DNA of 64,000 nucleotides from an uncultured Deferribacteres bacterium (lineage in GTDB: Bacteria; Zhuqueibacterota; JdFR-76; DREG01), in NCBI GenBank assembly GCA_913009825.1, contig CAJVYQ010000013.1, positions 34,673 through 98,672 on the forward strand, written 5' to 3'. Position 1 is the first letter of the stretch. Every line of letters begins with the position of its first letter. The position numbers and the translations under genes were made by a program. Below, piece by piece: positions 1 through 8,017 of the stretch. Below the pieces are notes generated by a model, which saw only the letters and a program-made list of their open reading frames with translations, had not been told where the DNA came from and did not search any database.

Positions 1-384
1 GTCGCCGGTTTTCTCCACTTCCTCTTTCAGAACCGGATTTCCCAACTTAGATTCCCGGGTAATCCATTTCCGAAACATTTTTACTTCCGGTATTTGCACG
101 CCTCTTCTTTGCACATCCGTCCAATCGCTGAGAAGATCAAAAGTCTTGGTCAGCGCCGGAAAACGATTGATCCCCCGCCATTTGGAATATAGATTGACAA
201 ATTCCGCTGCCGCGCGGGCATATTTGGAGACCGGCTGCAAGTCCCAGTATTTTATGATGTTCGGGATAAAACATTCTTTATGTTTTATTTCCATGGTATC
301 GAAGGCGCAGCCATCTGAATCGATGGCGATTAAATACTCATGTTTCGGCTCCAGGTTACGCAGTTCATCTTGCGGATCGGACAT
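1..384 (-). CDS. HAD-superfamily hydrolase, partial (runs off left edge)
   Basis: Only the first 128 codons are inside the window, so the ORF track missed it. The ATG at 384 is preceded by a good ribosome site (CAGGAGGAAAAAACC). Residues 25-34 read IAIDSDGCAF, a DxD nucleophile motif typical of HAD-fold phosphatases and related hydrolases. The following helical segment fits a cap domain. It lies on the same strand as the uronate operon but is separated from larA by about 440 bp of repeats, so cotranscription is uncertain. The substrate cannot be told; a sugar phosphatase would suit the neighbourhood, but that is inference. Confidence 0.75.
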   Translation of the reverse strand, partial: MSDPQDELRNLEPKHEYLIAIDSDGCAFDTMEIKHKECFIPNIIKYWDLQPVSKYARAAAEFVNLYSKWRGINRFPALTKTFDLLSDWTDVQRRGVQIPEVKMFRKWITRESKLGNPVLKEEVEKTGD

Positions 385-434
385 ACGGTTTTTCCTCCTG
401 ATTATCATTTGTTGGAGTAATATTTTAGTCCTTC

Positions 435-557
435 GTAACTTATTCAGCCAGATCGAGGTTGAAGGAACACACCCCGTACTCACCTCAAGGAGGGACAATA
501 GTAGTCCACCCTTGAATGGAGATACGGGGCGTGTAAAACAACTTTCAATTTATGATA
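435..557. repeat. Palindromic element, GTAACT(A)TTCAG terminus with 'CCCCGTACTC' cargo
   Basis: It begins GTAACTTATTCAG and carries ACACCCCGTACTCACCTCAAG, then the inverted partner (GATACGGGGCGTGTAAAACAAC). The same cargo recurs at 30922-31057 and, in part, near 60305-60385 and 54990-55025. It fills the first half of the gap between the HAD gene and larA. Confidence 0.7.
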
Positions 558-617
558 TCTTCGTGTTCCGGTGCCTTTGCGTTAATATATATTATCACAC
601 TGCAAAAGTTTGTTTTT

Positions 618-736
618 ACCTGAATTGAGTAATTGTAGGGCGATTCGCTGAATTGCCAACCGGATTTGCATTAAAAATGAAAGTCCGTTTAGTAACGAAA
701 ACAAGCTCAAAAACAAGAGAATCGCTCAATTCAGGT
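618..736 (+). repeat. Family A palindromic MITE-like element (copy A1)
   Basis: This 119-bp element starts ACCTGAATTGAG and ends CTCAATTCAGGT, with interior GTAGGGCGATTCGCTGAATTGCC. It is flanked by TTT on both sides, a possible 3-bp target duplication. Other copies lie at 7541, 32346, 58709 and 63284. Confidence 0.85.
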
Positions 737-821
737 TTTAAGTAAAGTCTTCCAATCTGAATTGTAAGGCGATGAATCTCGTCGCCTTACATAAAAGCTA
801 AAACACTTCGACTATTCACAA

Positions 822-2087
822 TTATTTTCTAAACGGATCATTCTCCAACCGATACAGTATCTCTCCGGCTTTGGGCACATGAAGGATCTCTTCATCCTCC
901 CGGTTCTGCCAGTCGGAAATGCTGATGGAATGGGGATCCATGTAACCCAAATTGATTTTTTTGCACACGGTTCTGGAAATTTGGGTGGCCAGAATCACAT
1001 TGATCCGTGCACTCTCCACTCCATTTTCATAAGTTCCGATCCCCTTCACATGGGTGGAATGAGCCATGATTCCGCCGGGGATATCCCTGAACCGAACCAT
1101 CTGCCGAACAAAATAATCCCGCACATGGTAGCCAATTTTTTCGATGATTTTACCATGCGCCACCGATACTTCTTTGATATGCGGCGCATAAATAATCAAC
1201 TCTCCGCCGTCCGCAACCACCGGTTCCAGTTTGTAAACGCATTTTCCACCGGTCCACAGATCATCATACATGGGCGGACTGCAGGACAACACGCGGCGGA
1301 ACGGCTTATTCTTGTAAATCACATGAAGCTGAGCCGACAGATCGGCAGCCGCGGCCCAGGTTTCTTCCGGACTGCCGATGAACAGTCCGGCCAAATCATC
1401 GTCTTTCACCACCAGGCTGAGACAGATTTTTTCCACCGCAACCATGGCCGCCGCCCTATCCACCACAGCCCGCACCGGCGTGTATTTAGTGCCGATGATG
1501 ACCGGATTAGTGATCAGCGCCCCCAGCCAGTGAAACATGTCGATGATCTCTTGTCCCGAAATGCCGGGGAACAGGTATTTGTTACCGCCGGAAAAGCCAA
1601 CGACTTCATGGGGAAATGTGGGCCCGATTATCATCAGCAGATCGTACTCAAACACCATTTTATTGATGGTAACATCCACCTTCTGCCGCATCAGACCGCC
1701 GGAAAGCTTTTCCGTTTCCTCTTCGCTGATAACACCGATTTTTGTTAATTGATTTTTATCCTGCCAATTATGATTAAAAAAACGCACTCCGGTATATTTT
1801 TCTTTTCTTTGCCGGGAGGTAATGCCCACCCGTTTATTGATTGCATCGTCAGATAACGGTGGATGGGTACCCAACGCGACCAGAAAATCGAGTCGTTTCA
1901 CCCGTTCGGCCAAAAGGTCGGTAATCACACGGAACATAATATCGACGGGAGCAGTACGGGAATTATCCGGAATGATAGCCAGAATTTTTTTACCGGTTAG
2001 ATTTTGTGAGGCAAATGCATCTGTACAAATTTCGGTAATCTGTTTCTCATTCAATATTTCCGATACTGAACCTTTACTGTAAATCAT
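822..2087 (-). CDS. larA: LarA-family nickel-pincer hydroxyacid racemase/epimerase
   Basis: Nickel-dependent racemase/epimerase family enzymes move the C2 hydroxyl of 2-hydroxyacids using a pyridinium-dithiocarboxylate nickel pincer. In ORF-track numbering, H166, K176 and H192 have exactly the spacing (+10, +26) of the LarA nickel-pincer residues H174/K184/H200. The surrounding motif HEVVGFSGGNK and the upstream ALGTHPPLSD also fit. The start is placed at 2087 rather than 2105 because this ATG forms an ATGA overlap with the gnd stop and has GAAGGA just upstream. It is last in the uronate operon. The LarA superfamily includes D-gluconate 2-epimerases, so mannonate/gluconate epimerisation is the most economical guess for its substrate; lactate racemase proper is less likely in this context. 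The cofactor genes larB, larC and larE are not in the window. Confidence 0.88.
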   Translation of the reverse strand: MIYSKGSVSEILNEKQITEICTDAFASQNLTGKKILAIIPDNSRTAPVDIMFRVITDLLAERVKRLDFLVALGTHPPLSDDAINKRVGITSRQRKEKYTGVRFFNHNWQDKNQLTKIGVISEEETEKLSGGLMRQKVDVTINKMVFEYDLLMIIGPTFPHEVVGFSGGNKYLFPGISGQEIIDMFHWLGALITNPVIIGTKYTPVRAVVDRAAAMVAVEKICLSLVVKDDDLAGLFIGSPEETWAAAADLSAQLHVIYKNKPFRRVLSCSPPMYDDLWTGGKCVYKLEPVVADGGELIIYAPHIKEVSVAHGKIIEKIGYHVRDYFVRQMVRFRDIPGGIMAHSTHVKGIGTYENGVESARINVILATQISRTVCKKINLGYMDPHSISISDWQNREDEEILHVPKAGEILYRLENDPFRK

Positions 2088-3502
2088 GATTCTTCCTTCT
2101 GCCATTCCGTATGAAAGAATTGCCCGCGCGGTTTATCCAGTCTTTCATAAGTGTGGGCGCCGAAATAATCACGCTGTGCCTGCAGTAAATTTGCCGGCAG
2201 TCTTTTGCTGCGGTAACTGTCGTAATAGGCCAATGCGCTGCTGAATGCCGGCACCGGAATACCCTGCTCCACGGCAAAAGCGACAACTTTGCGCCAGGCC
2301 ATCTGATTTTTCTGAATCGCCTCGTTAAAGTAAGAATCCAACAGCAGGTTATCCAAACCGGGATTATTGTCGAATGCAGTTTTAATTTTATTTAAAAATT
2401 GCGCGCGAATGATGCACCCGGCCCGCCAGATGGAGGCCACCGCGCCGTATTTTAAATGCCAATTATATTCTTCCGAAGCCGCCTTCATCAATTGAAATCC
2501 CTGACTATAGGAACAGATTTTTGCCGCATATAAAGCCTGTCGTATCAGTTTAATCATTTCATTTTTGTCCCCGTCAAATTTGATGACCGGGCCGCGCAGC
2601 ACTTCGGCTGCCTTGAGCCGTTGTTCTTTGATTGCACTGAGAGTGCGGGAAAAAACGGATTCGGCAATGGTTGGTGCCGGTACTCCCAAATCCAGTGCAA
2701 TCTGACTTGTCCATTTTCCCGTACCTTTCTGGCCCGCCGTATCCAGAATAACATCGATCATCTGCTTGCCGGTTTCCGGATCTTTCCGTTTCATAATATG
2801 TGCGGTGATTTCTATCAAATAGCTGTTCAATTCGCCGGAATTCCATCGACTAAAAATATCATACATCTCCTCAGGTGAAAGCCCCAATGCCTTCTCCATC
2901 AAAAAATACGCCTCACAAATCATTTGCATATCACCATATTCGATGCCGTTATGCACCATTTTCACAAAATGCCCGGCACCGCCGGCGCCAATCCAGTCAC
3001 AACAGGGAACTCCATCCGTTGCTTTTGCGGCGACAGCTTGCAAAAACGGCTTAACCTGGGGCCAAGCTTCCGGCGCGCCCCCGGGCATGATGGAAGACCC
3101 CCAAAGCGCGCCTTCTTCTCCTCCGCTCACGCCGGCTCCGATGTAATGGATTCCCAAAGATTGCAGTTCCGAAAATCTCTTCTCCGTATCTTTGAAAAAT
3201 GAGTTTCCGCCGTCGATTAAAATATCTTCCTGAGAAAGCAACGGCTTTAATTGTGAAATCACATCATCAACCGGCTTGCCTGCCGGTACCATCATCAGAA
3301 TCTTTCTGGGTTTTTCCAACAGTTCTACAAATTTGGAAAAATCTGTAGCAAAGAAGATATTCTTCTCTTTAAATTTACGCGCGATTTCGCGCATTTTTTC
3401 TGTGTTCAGATCGAAACCGGCAACGGTATACCCGTTGCGTTCAATGTTGAGCGCAAGATTCTGTCCCATGACGCCCAAACCGACTACGCCAATATTTTGC
3501 AT
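2084..3502 (-). CDS. gnd: 6-phosphogluconate dehydrogenase (decarboxylating)
   Basis: The enzyme oxidises and decarboxylates 6-phosphogluconate to ribulose-5-phosphate and CO2, reducing NADP or NAD. At 472 residues it is full length for the long-form family. The N-terminal Rossmann motif is GVVGLGVMGQNLALN, the substrate loop GGNSFF is present, and the catalytic lysine region reads GAGGAGHFVKMVHNGIEYGD. The C-terminal all-helical domain is complete. It follows the SDR gene by 13 bp and overlaps larA by 4 bp, so translation is probably coupled. Its place in a uronate operon, instead of beside zwf, suggests it drains gluconate made from uronates. Confidence 0.96.
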   Translation of the reverse strand: MQNIGVVGLGVMGQNLALNIERNGYTVAGFDLNTEKMREIARKFKEKNIFFATDFSKFVELLEKPRKILMMVPAGKPVDDVISQLKPLLSQEDILIDGGNSFFKDTEKRFSELQSLGIHYIGAGVSGGEEGALWGSSIMPGGAPEAWPQVKPFLQAVAAKATDGVPCCDWIGAGGAGHFVKMVHNGIEYGDMQMICEAYFLMEKALGLSPEEMYDIFSRWNSGELNSYLIEITAHIMKRKDPETGKQMIDVILDTAGQKGTGKWTSQIALDLGVPAPTIAESVFSRTLSAIKEQRLKAAEVLRGPVIKFDGDKNEMIKLIRQALYAAKICSYSQGFQLMKAASEEYNWHLKYGAVASIWRAGCIIRAQFLNKIKTAFDNNPGLDNLLLDSYFNEAIQKNQMAWRKVVAFAVEQGIPVPAFSSALAYYDSYRSKRLPANLLQAQRDYFGAHTYERLDKPRGQFFHTEWQKEES

Positions 3503-3515
3503 TTTTCCTCCTTTC

Positions 3516-4298
3516 TTAAATTGTCATGGCTGTAAAACCGCCGTCCACGCGGATAATTGCGCCGGTCACAAATGAAGATGCCTGCCCGGAAGCCAGCCAT
3601 AGAGTGACTCCGGCCAGTTCTTCCGGTTTGCCGAAGCGTTTCATCGGCGTATGCTGATAGATCGATTGGATACGGTCTTTGTTGAGAATCTTTCGGTTTT
3701 GTTCCGCCGGAAAAAAACCGGGCGCAATGGCATTGACACGCACCTTCTCCTGCGCCCACTCCCGCGCTAAAAACTGTGTCAAATTGTTCACGCCGGCTTT
3801 GGAAATGCCGTACGTAAACACTTTCGACAACGGCGGTCCCGACGAAGCGGAAGAAATATTGATGATACTGCCGCCTTCACCCTGTTCGATCATCTGTTTG
3901 CCAAAAATCTGACAAACCAGAAACATGCCGGTTAAATTCACGGAGAGTATTTTTTCCCATTCTTCTTCACCGATTTCAAAAAACGGCGTGGAAGAATTGA
4001 TGCCGGGCGCATTAATTACAATATCAATACGGCCAAATTCATTCATGACCACTTCAAGAGCCTTTTCTATTTCTGTTTTCTCACCGGCATTCATCTCCAC
4101 AGCCAGCGCCCGGGCCTGAAATTCTCTTTTTAACTGATCCGTTTTTTGCGCCGCGTTCTCATAATTCAGATCGGCAATGACCACGTCTGCCCCTGCTTGT
4201 GCCAGCGCTTCCGCCATGGCACCGGCCAACACGCCGCCGCCGCCTACCACAATGGCCACTTTCCCCGGTAAACCGAACATCTGATCAAGATACGACAT
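3516..4298 (-). CDS. SDR-family D-mannonate/fructuronate oxidoreductase
   Basis: This is a short-chain dehydrogenase/reductase of 260 residues. The glycine-rich cofactor loop is VVGGGGVLAG, the NAG-like motif is NAPG (about 97-100), and the catalytic Ser plus YGISK (Tyr164, Lys168 in track numbering) are intact. The start is set at the ATG at 4298, with GGAGG 11 bases upstream; the TTG one codon earlier was the track start. It overlaps the uxaC end by 14 bp. SDR enzymes beside uxaC commonly replace UxuB, reducing fructuronate to mannonate with NADH. That role is inferred from position; the fold and active site are seen directly. Confidence 0.88.
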   Translation of the reverse strand: MSYLDQMFGLPGKVAIVVGGGGVLAGAMAEALAQAGADVVIADLNYENAAQKTDQLKREFQARALAVEMNAGEKTEIEKALEVVMNEFGRIDIVINAPGINSSTPFFEIGEEEWEKILSVNLTGMFLVCQIFGKQMIEQGEGGSIINISSASSGPPLSKVFTYGISKAGVNNLTQFLAREWAQEKVRVNAIAPGFFPAEQNRKILNKDRIQSIYQHTPMKRFGKPEELAGVTLWLASGQASSFVTGAIIRVDGGFTAMTI

Positions 4299-5721
4299 CA
4301 AACGATCCCTCCAATTTATAAGCCTTCTTCACTAAATCGTAGGCCAGTTGGCGGCTCATCTGCCGGGCATCATTCTTATCGATGATATACCTGGCAACCA
4401 GACCGGCCAGATAATTACAATCCATCCGCCGCGCCAGATCGTGTCGCGCCGGGATGGACGGAAAAGCCCGCGTATCGTCGTTAAATCCTACGGTGTTGTA
4501 AATTCCCGCTGTCTCCGTCACACACCGGCGAAAGCGGGTCATCCCTTCGATGCTGTCATGAAACCACCAGGGCGGGCCCAATTTCAATGCAGGATAATGG
4601 CCCGCCAGCGGCGCCAATTCCCGTGAATAAGCAGATTCATCCAGCGTGAACACAATGAGTGTGAATTTACGATTATCCCCGTATTTGTCGAGTAATTCAT
4701 AAAGATTTTTTGTGTATTCCGTCTGAACCGGGATATCACACCCTTTGTCTGCGCCAAATCTGCGCAAGATAAACCGGTTGTGATTTCTGAACGATCCCGG
4801 ATGAATCTGCATGACCAAATCATCTTTCACGCTCATCCTGGCCATCTCCATCAAAACATGAGCCGTGAACAGATCGGCATCTTGCTGCGTCGCCCGGCCC
4901 AGCAATGCTCTCTCAAAGATTAATTCCACTTCGGTTCCGGATAATTCATGTGTGTATGGACTGAACACACCCTGATCGGTGGAAACGGCGCCCATGGATT
5001 TGAAAAATGCCCGCCGTTCTGCCAACGCCTGCATGAAGCGTGAGTAAGAATCGATTGAGATGCCGCTTATCCGGCTCAACTCGGTAATATTTTGCCGCCA
5101 GCCATTCGTGAGCAAATTGGTCACCGCATCCGGCCGGAAACAGGGAATGATGTTGCCCCGCCAGCCGGAACGCCGGATTTCATCGTGATATTGCAGAGAA
5201 TCCGCCGCACCGTCCGTTGTGGTCAGAACCTCTATGTTGAACCGGTCGAACAGGGCGCGCGGGAGATATGCCGGTGCTTGCAGCTTCTCCTGGATCCGGT
5301 CATAAATACGCATTGCAGATTCCCCGGTGAATTTTTCTTCCACGCCAAAAACATAGTAAAATTCATGCTGTAGCCAGATACCGGTCGGTGTTCCGCCGAA
5401 CAGATAAAAATGATCGCCTAATATCTGCCAGATTTTCCGGTGATCCTGTTCCACTTCTGCATCATCTGTAGCAGGAATACCCAGATTCTCCAACGGAATC
5501 CCTTGTGAATACAGCATGCGAAAAATGTAATGATCCGGGATTAAAATAAGTGCCGTCGGATCGGGGAACGGTTCATTTCCAGCAAAGAGACGCGGATTAA
5601 CATGACCGTGGGGACTGACAATGGGCAGGTCTTTCACTCCTTCGTACAAATCCCGTGCAATCCTTCTAATTGCCGGATCGGAATCGAAAAACCGATCTTC
5701 ATTTAATTGAATTTTTTCCAA
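4285..5721 (-). CDS. uxaC: Glucuronate/galacturonate isomerase
   Basis: UxaC converts D-glucuronate to D-fructuronate and D-galacturonate to D-tagaturonate, the first step of hexuronate catabolism. The 478-residue length is typical. The metal-binding motif SPHGHVNPRLF lies near residue 35, and the amidohydrolase-like barrel continues through IHPGSFRNHN and NTVGFNDDTRAFPSIPARHD, both characteristic of the family. It is the first enzyme gene after the LacI regulator, although 430 bp of repeats separate the two. It overlaps the downstream SDR gene, so the enzymes form one operon. Confidence 0.96.
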   Translation of the reverse strand: MEKIQLNEDRFFDSDPAIRRIARDLYEGVKDLPIVSPHGHVNPRLFAGNEPFPDPTALILIPDHYIFRMLYSQGIPLENLGIPATDDAEVEQDHRKIWQILGDHFYLFGGTPTGIWLQHEFYYVFGVEEKFTGESAMRIYDRIQEKLQAPAYLPRALFDRFNIEVLTTTDGAADSLQYHDEIRRSGWRGNIIPCFRPDAVTNLLTNGWRQNITELSRISGISIDSYSRFMQALAERRAFFKSMGAVSTDQGVFSPYTHELSGTEVELIFERALLGRATQQDADLFTAHVLMEMARMSVKDDLVMQIHPGSFRNHNRFILRRFGADKGCDIPVQTEYTKNLYELLDKYGDNRKFTLIVFTLDESAYSRELAPLAGHYPALKLGPPWWFHDSIEGMTRFRRCVTETAGIYNTVGFNDDTRAFPSIPARHDLARRMDCNYLAGLVARYIIDKNDARQMSRQLAYDLVKKAYKLEGSFDVVS

Positions 5722-5735
5722 TTTAGACTCTCTTC

Positions 5736-5848
5736 GTAACTATTCAGGTGCCTGTGCCACAAAGACACTAAGGCACAAAGGTTCACCATAACAATGATCT
5801 GTTGTTGTGTCACTTCGTGTCTTCGTGCCTTAGTAGCTGAATAGTTAC
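5736..5848. repeat. Palindromic element, GTAACTATTCAGG termini with 'CACAAAGACACTAAGG' cargo
   Basis: A 113-bp element begins GTAACTATTCAGG and ends CTGAATAGTTAC. Its interior CACAAAGACACTAAGGCAC is mirrored by GTGTCTTCGTGCCTTAG. Related cargo appears near 25192-25335 and 38500-38530. It sits directly upstream of uxaC. Confidence 0.8.
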
Positions 5849-5882
5849 CTCACTTCATTAATATTAGATAACAATTTATTCT

Positions 5883-6038
5883 TCCTAAATTGAGCGATTC
5901 TAATGTCATTCCGTAGGAATCTTGTTGGTTTAATGTACAAAACTAACAAGATTCTTTCCCGCCTGCGGTTCGTCGGGCAGGCAGAATGACAAAACTATTT
6001 GGGTGGTTGTTTCAAGCTATAAATCGCTCAATTTAGGT
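5883..6038 (+). repeat. Family B palindromic MITE-like element (copy B1)
   Basis: About 156 bp, from CCTAAATTGAGCGATT to AATCGCTCAATTTAGGT. The interior pairs GTCATTCCGTAGGAATC with AGAATGAC. CTT flanks both sides, consistent with a 3-bp duplication. It lies between lacI and uxaC and so may now separate a regulator from its operon. Confidence 0.85.
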
Positions 6039-6154
6039 CTTATAAAACGAAACGACAATCTGTCGTTCCCAGTGCTTTTATCGAATCGAATAATTAACGT
6101 TTTCAAACAACAAAAATGTTACTAATGGCAAATATTCTCTACGTCCTCTGCGGT

Positions 6155-7201
6155 TCAACCAACAAATTCTGAACCGCTTCCATCCCGACCCAACGGCGCC
6201 ACCGATTTTCTTTCTATCAATTGAGCCGGTAAAATCACTTTTCTATTTTTGCTTTCGTCCCGCGCTCCAATTTGAGCAATCAGTAACTCCGCCGCTTTTT
6301 CACCCAATTTGTAAGCAGGAACACGTATTGTTGTAAGCGGTACCTGCATGGAACGACAGAAATCGATGTCATCAAACCCGATGACGGAAACATCTGCCGG
6401 AACCTGTATTTTTAATTCGGCCAACGCGTTCATCAAACCGATGGCAACCAGATCGTTGTAACAAAACACAGCCGATGGCTTTGTTCCGGGAAGCGCAAAC
6501 AGTTCCCTGCCCATGCGGTAACCGTCGGCAATATAGGAGCCGGTGTTGAAAATTAAATCCTCCGGCGCCGGAATAGCGTTTTCATGGAAAGCCTGACGGA
6601 ATCCGGCCAACCGGTCTTTGCTGTTCGCCGAATAGGACGGTCCGGCAAAATAGGCAATACGCTTGTGACCGGCGTGAATCAGATAAGACACAGCAGAAAC
6701 AGCCGCTTTTTTATTTTCCACTTCAACCACATTTGTCTGAAAATGAACGACGGAACCCAGGGTTACGAAAGGGTAATTTTTCAATTTCAATTCGTATAGA
6801 TAGCCAAGATCGATTTCTTCATTTTGCAGCGGAGAAAGGATGAGGCCGTCCACTTGCTGACGAAGCAGCGCTTCCAGACTCTTTTTCTCCTGTGCAGGAT
6901 CCAATTCGGAGCTTCCCAGCAGCACGGTATAACCCAGTTCACTGCATTTGTCAAAAACTCCTTTCATGATTTTTGCAAAATAAGGATTGTCTATCTCCTT
7001 GATGAGCAAACCGATACTTTTCGTTTCCCGGTTCGAAAGGGAGCGAGCCACATGGCTGGGCTGGTAATTCAGCTTTTGGATGATTTCCAAAACTCTTTCT
7101 CTTGTTTGAACCGAGATCCCCGGACGCTCATTCAAAACAGCAGAAACCGTAGCTTTGGAAACGCCGGCATATTGTGCAATGTCGGAAATAGTAATTCTCA
7201 C
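6155..7201 (-). CDS. LacI-family transcriptional regulator of the uronate operon
   Basis: This 348-residue regulator has an N-terminal LacI helix-turn-helix (SDIAQYAGVSKATVSAVLN) followed by a periplasmic-binding-like ligand domain (SIGLLIKEIDNPYFAKIMKG, then VIGFDDIDF). The start codon is GTG at 7201 and no clear Shine-Dalgarno is visible. LacI-type palindromes (AACCGGTT and CTGAATCGGTTCAG) lie upstream, so autoregulation is likely. Being upstream of uxaC on the same strand, it probably senses a hexuronate or pathway intermediate; the effector is not readable from sequence. The last codons adjoin CTCTACGTCCTCTGCGGTT, part of a dispersed repeat cargo, so its C-terminus may have been altered. 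Confidence 0.92.
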   Translation of the reverse strand: MRITISDIAQYAGVSKATVSAVLNERPGISVQTRERVLEIIQKLNYQPSHVARSLSNRETKSIGLLIKEIDNPYFAKIMKGVFDKCSELGYTVLLGSSELDPAQEKKSLEALLRQQVDGLILSPLQNEEIDLGYLYELKLKNYPFVTLGSVVHFQTNVVEVENKKAAVSAVSYLIHAGHKRIAYFAGPSYSANSKDRLAGFRQAFHENAIPAPEDLIFNTGSYIADGYRMGRELFALPGTKPSAVFCYNDLVAIGLMNALAELKIQVPADVSVIGFDDIDFCRSMQVPLTTIRVPAYKLGEKAAELLIAQIGARDESKNRKVILPAQLIERKSVAPLGRDGSGSEFVG

Positions 7202-7202
7202 A

Positions 7203-7218
7203 TTTGAACCGGTTTAAA
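7203..7218. promoter_or_regulatory. LacI-type operator abutting the regulator start
   Basis: TTTGAACCGGTTTAAA is an imperfect palindrome with the CG-centred AACCGGTT core of LacI-family operators. It lies immediately before the GTG of the lacI-type gene, so binding would block its expression. Confidence 0.55.
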
Positions 7219-7389
7219 TTAATCACCGAATTATATGATGGAAATCACTTAATATTATTTGTTCTACTATCACAATTCAAATATCTCTTATTCTATTATT
7301 ATTTAATCAGTTGTAAATATTTCACCCGGACAATCATTCCTTAATCGGTTACCAAATTTAAAATCAACTGAATGATTCCCTGTTATTTT

Positions 7390-7403
7390 CTGAATCGGTT
7401 CAG
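7390..7403. promoter_or_regulatory. Second LacI-type operator
   Basis: CTGAATCGGTTCAG is a near-perfect CG-centred palindrome about 190 bp upstream of the regulator start. A weaker half-site, AATCGGTTACC, lies near 7343-7353. Spaced operators suggest looping; this is inference. Confidence 0.5.
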
Positions 7404-7540
7404 TAATATACAAAATAGAAATGCCAAAAGTCAAGAATTAATTTGCGCAACATTTCATTCCTCTCAAAACATTGAAATGATGCTTGATGATTTATCTTTA
7501 AGCTGTTAAAATAAATAAAAATTACTACTTTTTTTATACT

Positions 7541-7656
7541 CGAATTGAGCGATTCTCTGGTTTTTAAGCTTATTTTTGTTATCAAACGGATTTTTATTTT
7601 TACTGTAAATCCGGTTGGCAATTCAGCGAATCGCCCGACAAGTGCATAATTCAGGT
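7541..7656 (-). repeat. Family A element, reverse orientation (copy A2)
   Basis: It has diverged ends (ACTCGAATTGAGCGATT just left, AATTCAGGT right) and an interior matching the reverse complement of A1 (GGTTGGCAATTCAGCGAATCGCCC). TAT flanks both sides. The 109-aa ORF 7400..7729 of the track runs through it and is not a gene. A CTCTGCG-type repeat follows at about 7735-7810. Confidence 0.75.
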
Positions 7657-7914
7657 TATAGTTCCTGCTAAGTACTATTTTATCATATTCGCGTAATTCG
7701 CGGGCTAAATAGTCACCCAATTTTTTCAATTTCTCTGCGCCCTCTGCGCTTTTGTGTTAAAAAAACAATCTTTCTGAAATGCAGAGATGCAGAGAATGCA
7801 AAGGACGAAGAGTTTGTTAAAAAAATGAGAGCGGTACAAAAATACTAATTTTCCATATTTTCATACAAACTCAGTCAGAGCTTGATTTTTTGACCCTGAA
7901 TCTGTATCTTTTTT

Positions 7915-7959
7915 GGGTGATGGAGTTCACCGGAAACGCCTTCGGGCTGATAACTCCTG
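7915..7959 (+). ncRNA. Fluoride riboswitch aptamer (crcB motif)
   Basis: The segment GGGTGATGGAGTTCACC followed by GGAAACGCCTTCGGGCTGAT and AACTCCTG matches the crcB/fluoride aptamer. P1 is GGAGTT (7922-7927) with AACTCC (7952-7957). The second pairing is GGTG (7916-7919) with CACC (7928-7931). A GCC/GGC stem is closed by a TTCG loop, then the conserved CTGAT. It lies about 60 bp ahead of the dynamin-like gene on the same strand. The 3' strand of P1 is shared with the terminator below, giving a classical fluoride-ON switch. Confidence 0.92.
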
Positions 7960-8002
7960 TTTTTCGTGATGTAAGTCATGCTGTTAACAGGAGTTTCTTT
8001 TT
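7952..8002 (+). terminator. Riboswitch-controlled intrinsic terminator (expression platform)
   Basis: AACTCCTGTT (7952-7961) pairs perfectly with AACAGGAGTT (7986-7995), followed by TCTTTTT. A small inner GTGAT-GTAA-GTCAT hairpin lies inside the loop. The left arm includes the P1 3' strand of the aptamer, so ligand binding should prevent termination and permit transcription of the downstream gene. Confidence 0.9.
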
Positions 8003-8017
8003 GATGAGGCGCTCAAG

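Noticed and set aside
146-628. 160-aa plus-strand ORF
   Set aside because: It covers the antisense of the partial HAD gene and then a palindromic repeat.
879-1748. 289-aa plus-strand ORF
   Set aside because: It is antisense to the LarA gene and its translation is His/Arg-rich shadow sequence with no motif.
7400-7729. 109-aa minus-strand ORF
   Set aside because: Runs through family A element A2 and an operator; no ribosome site.
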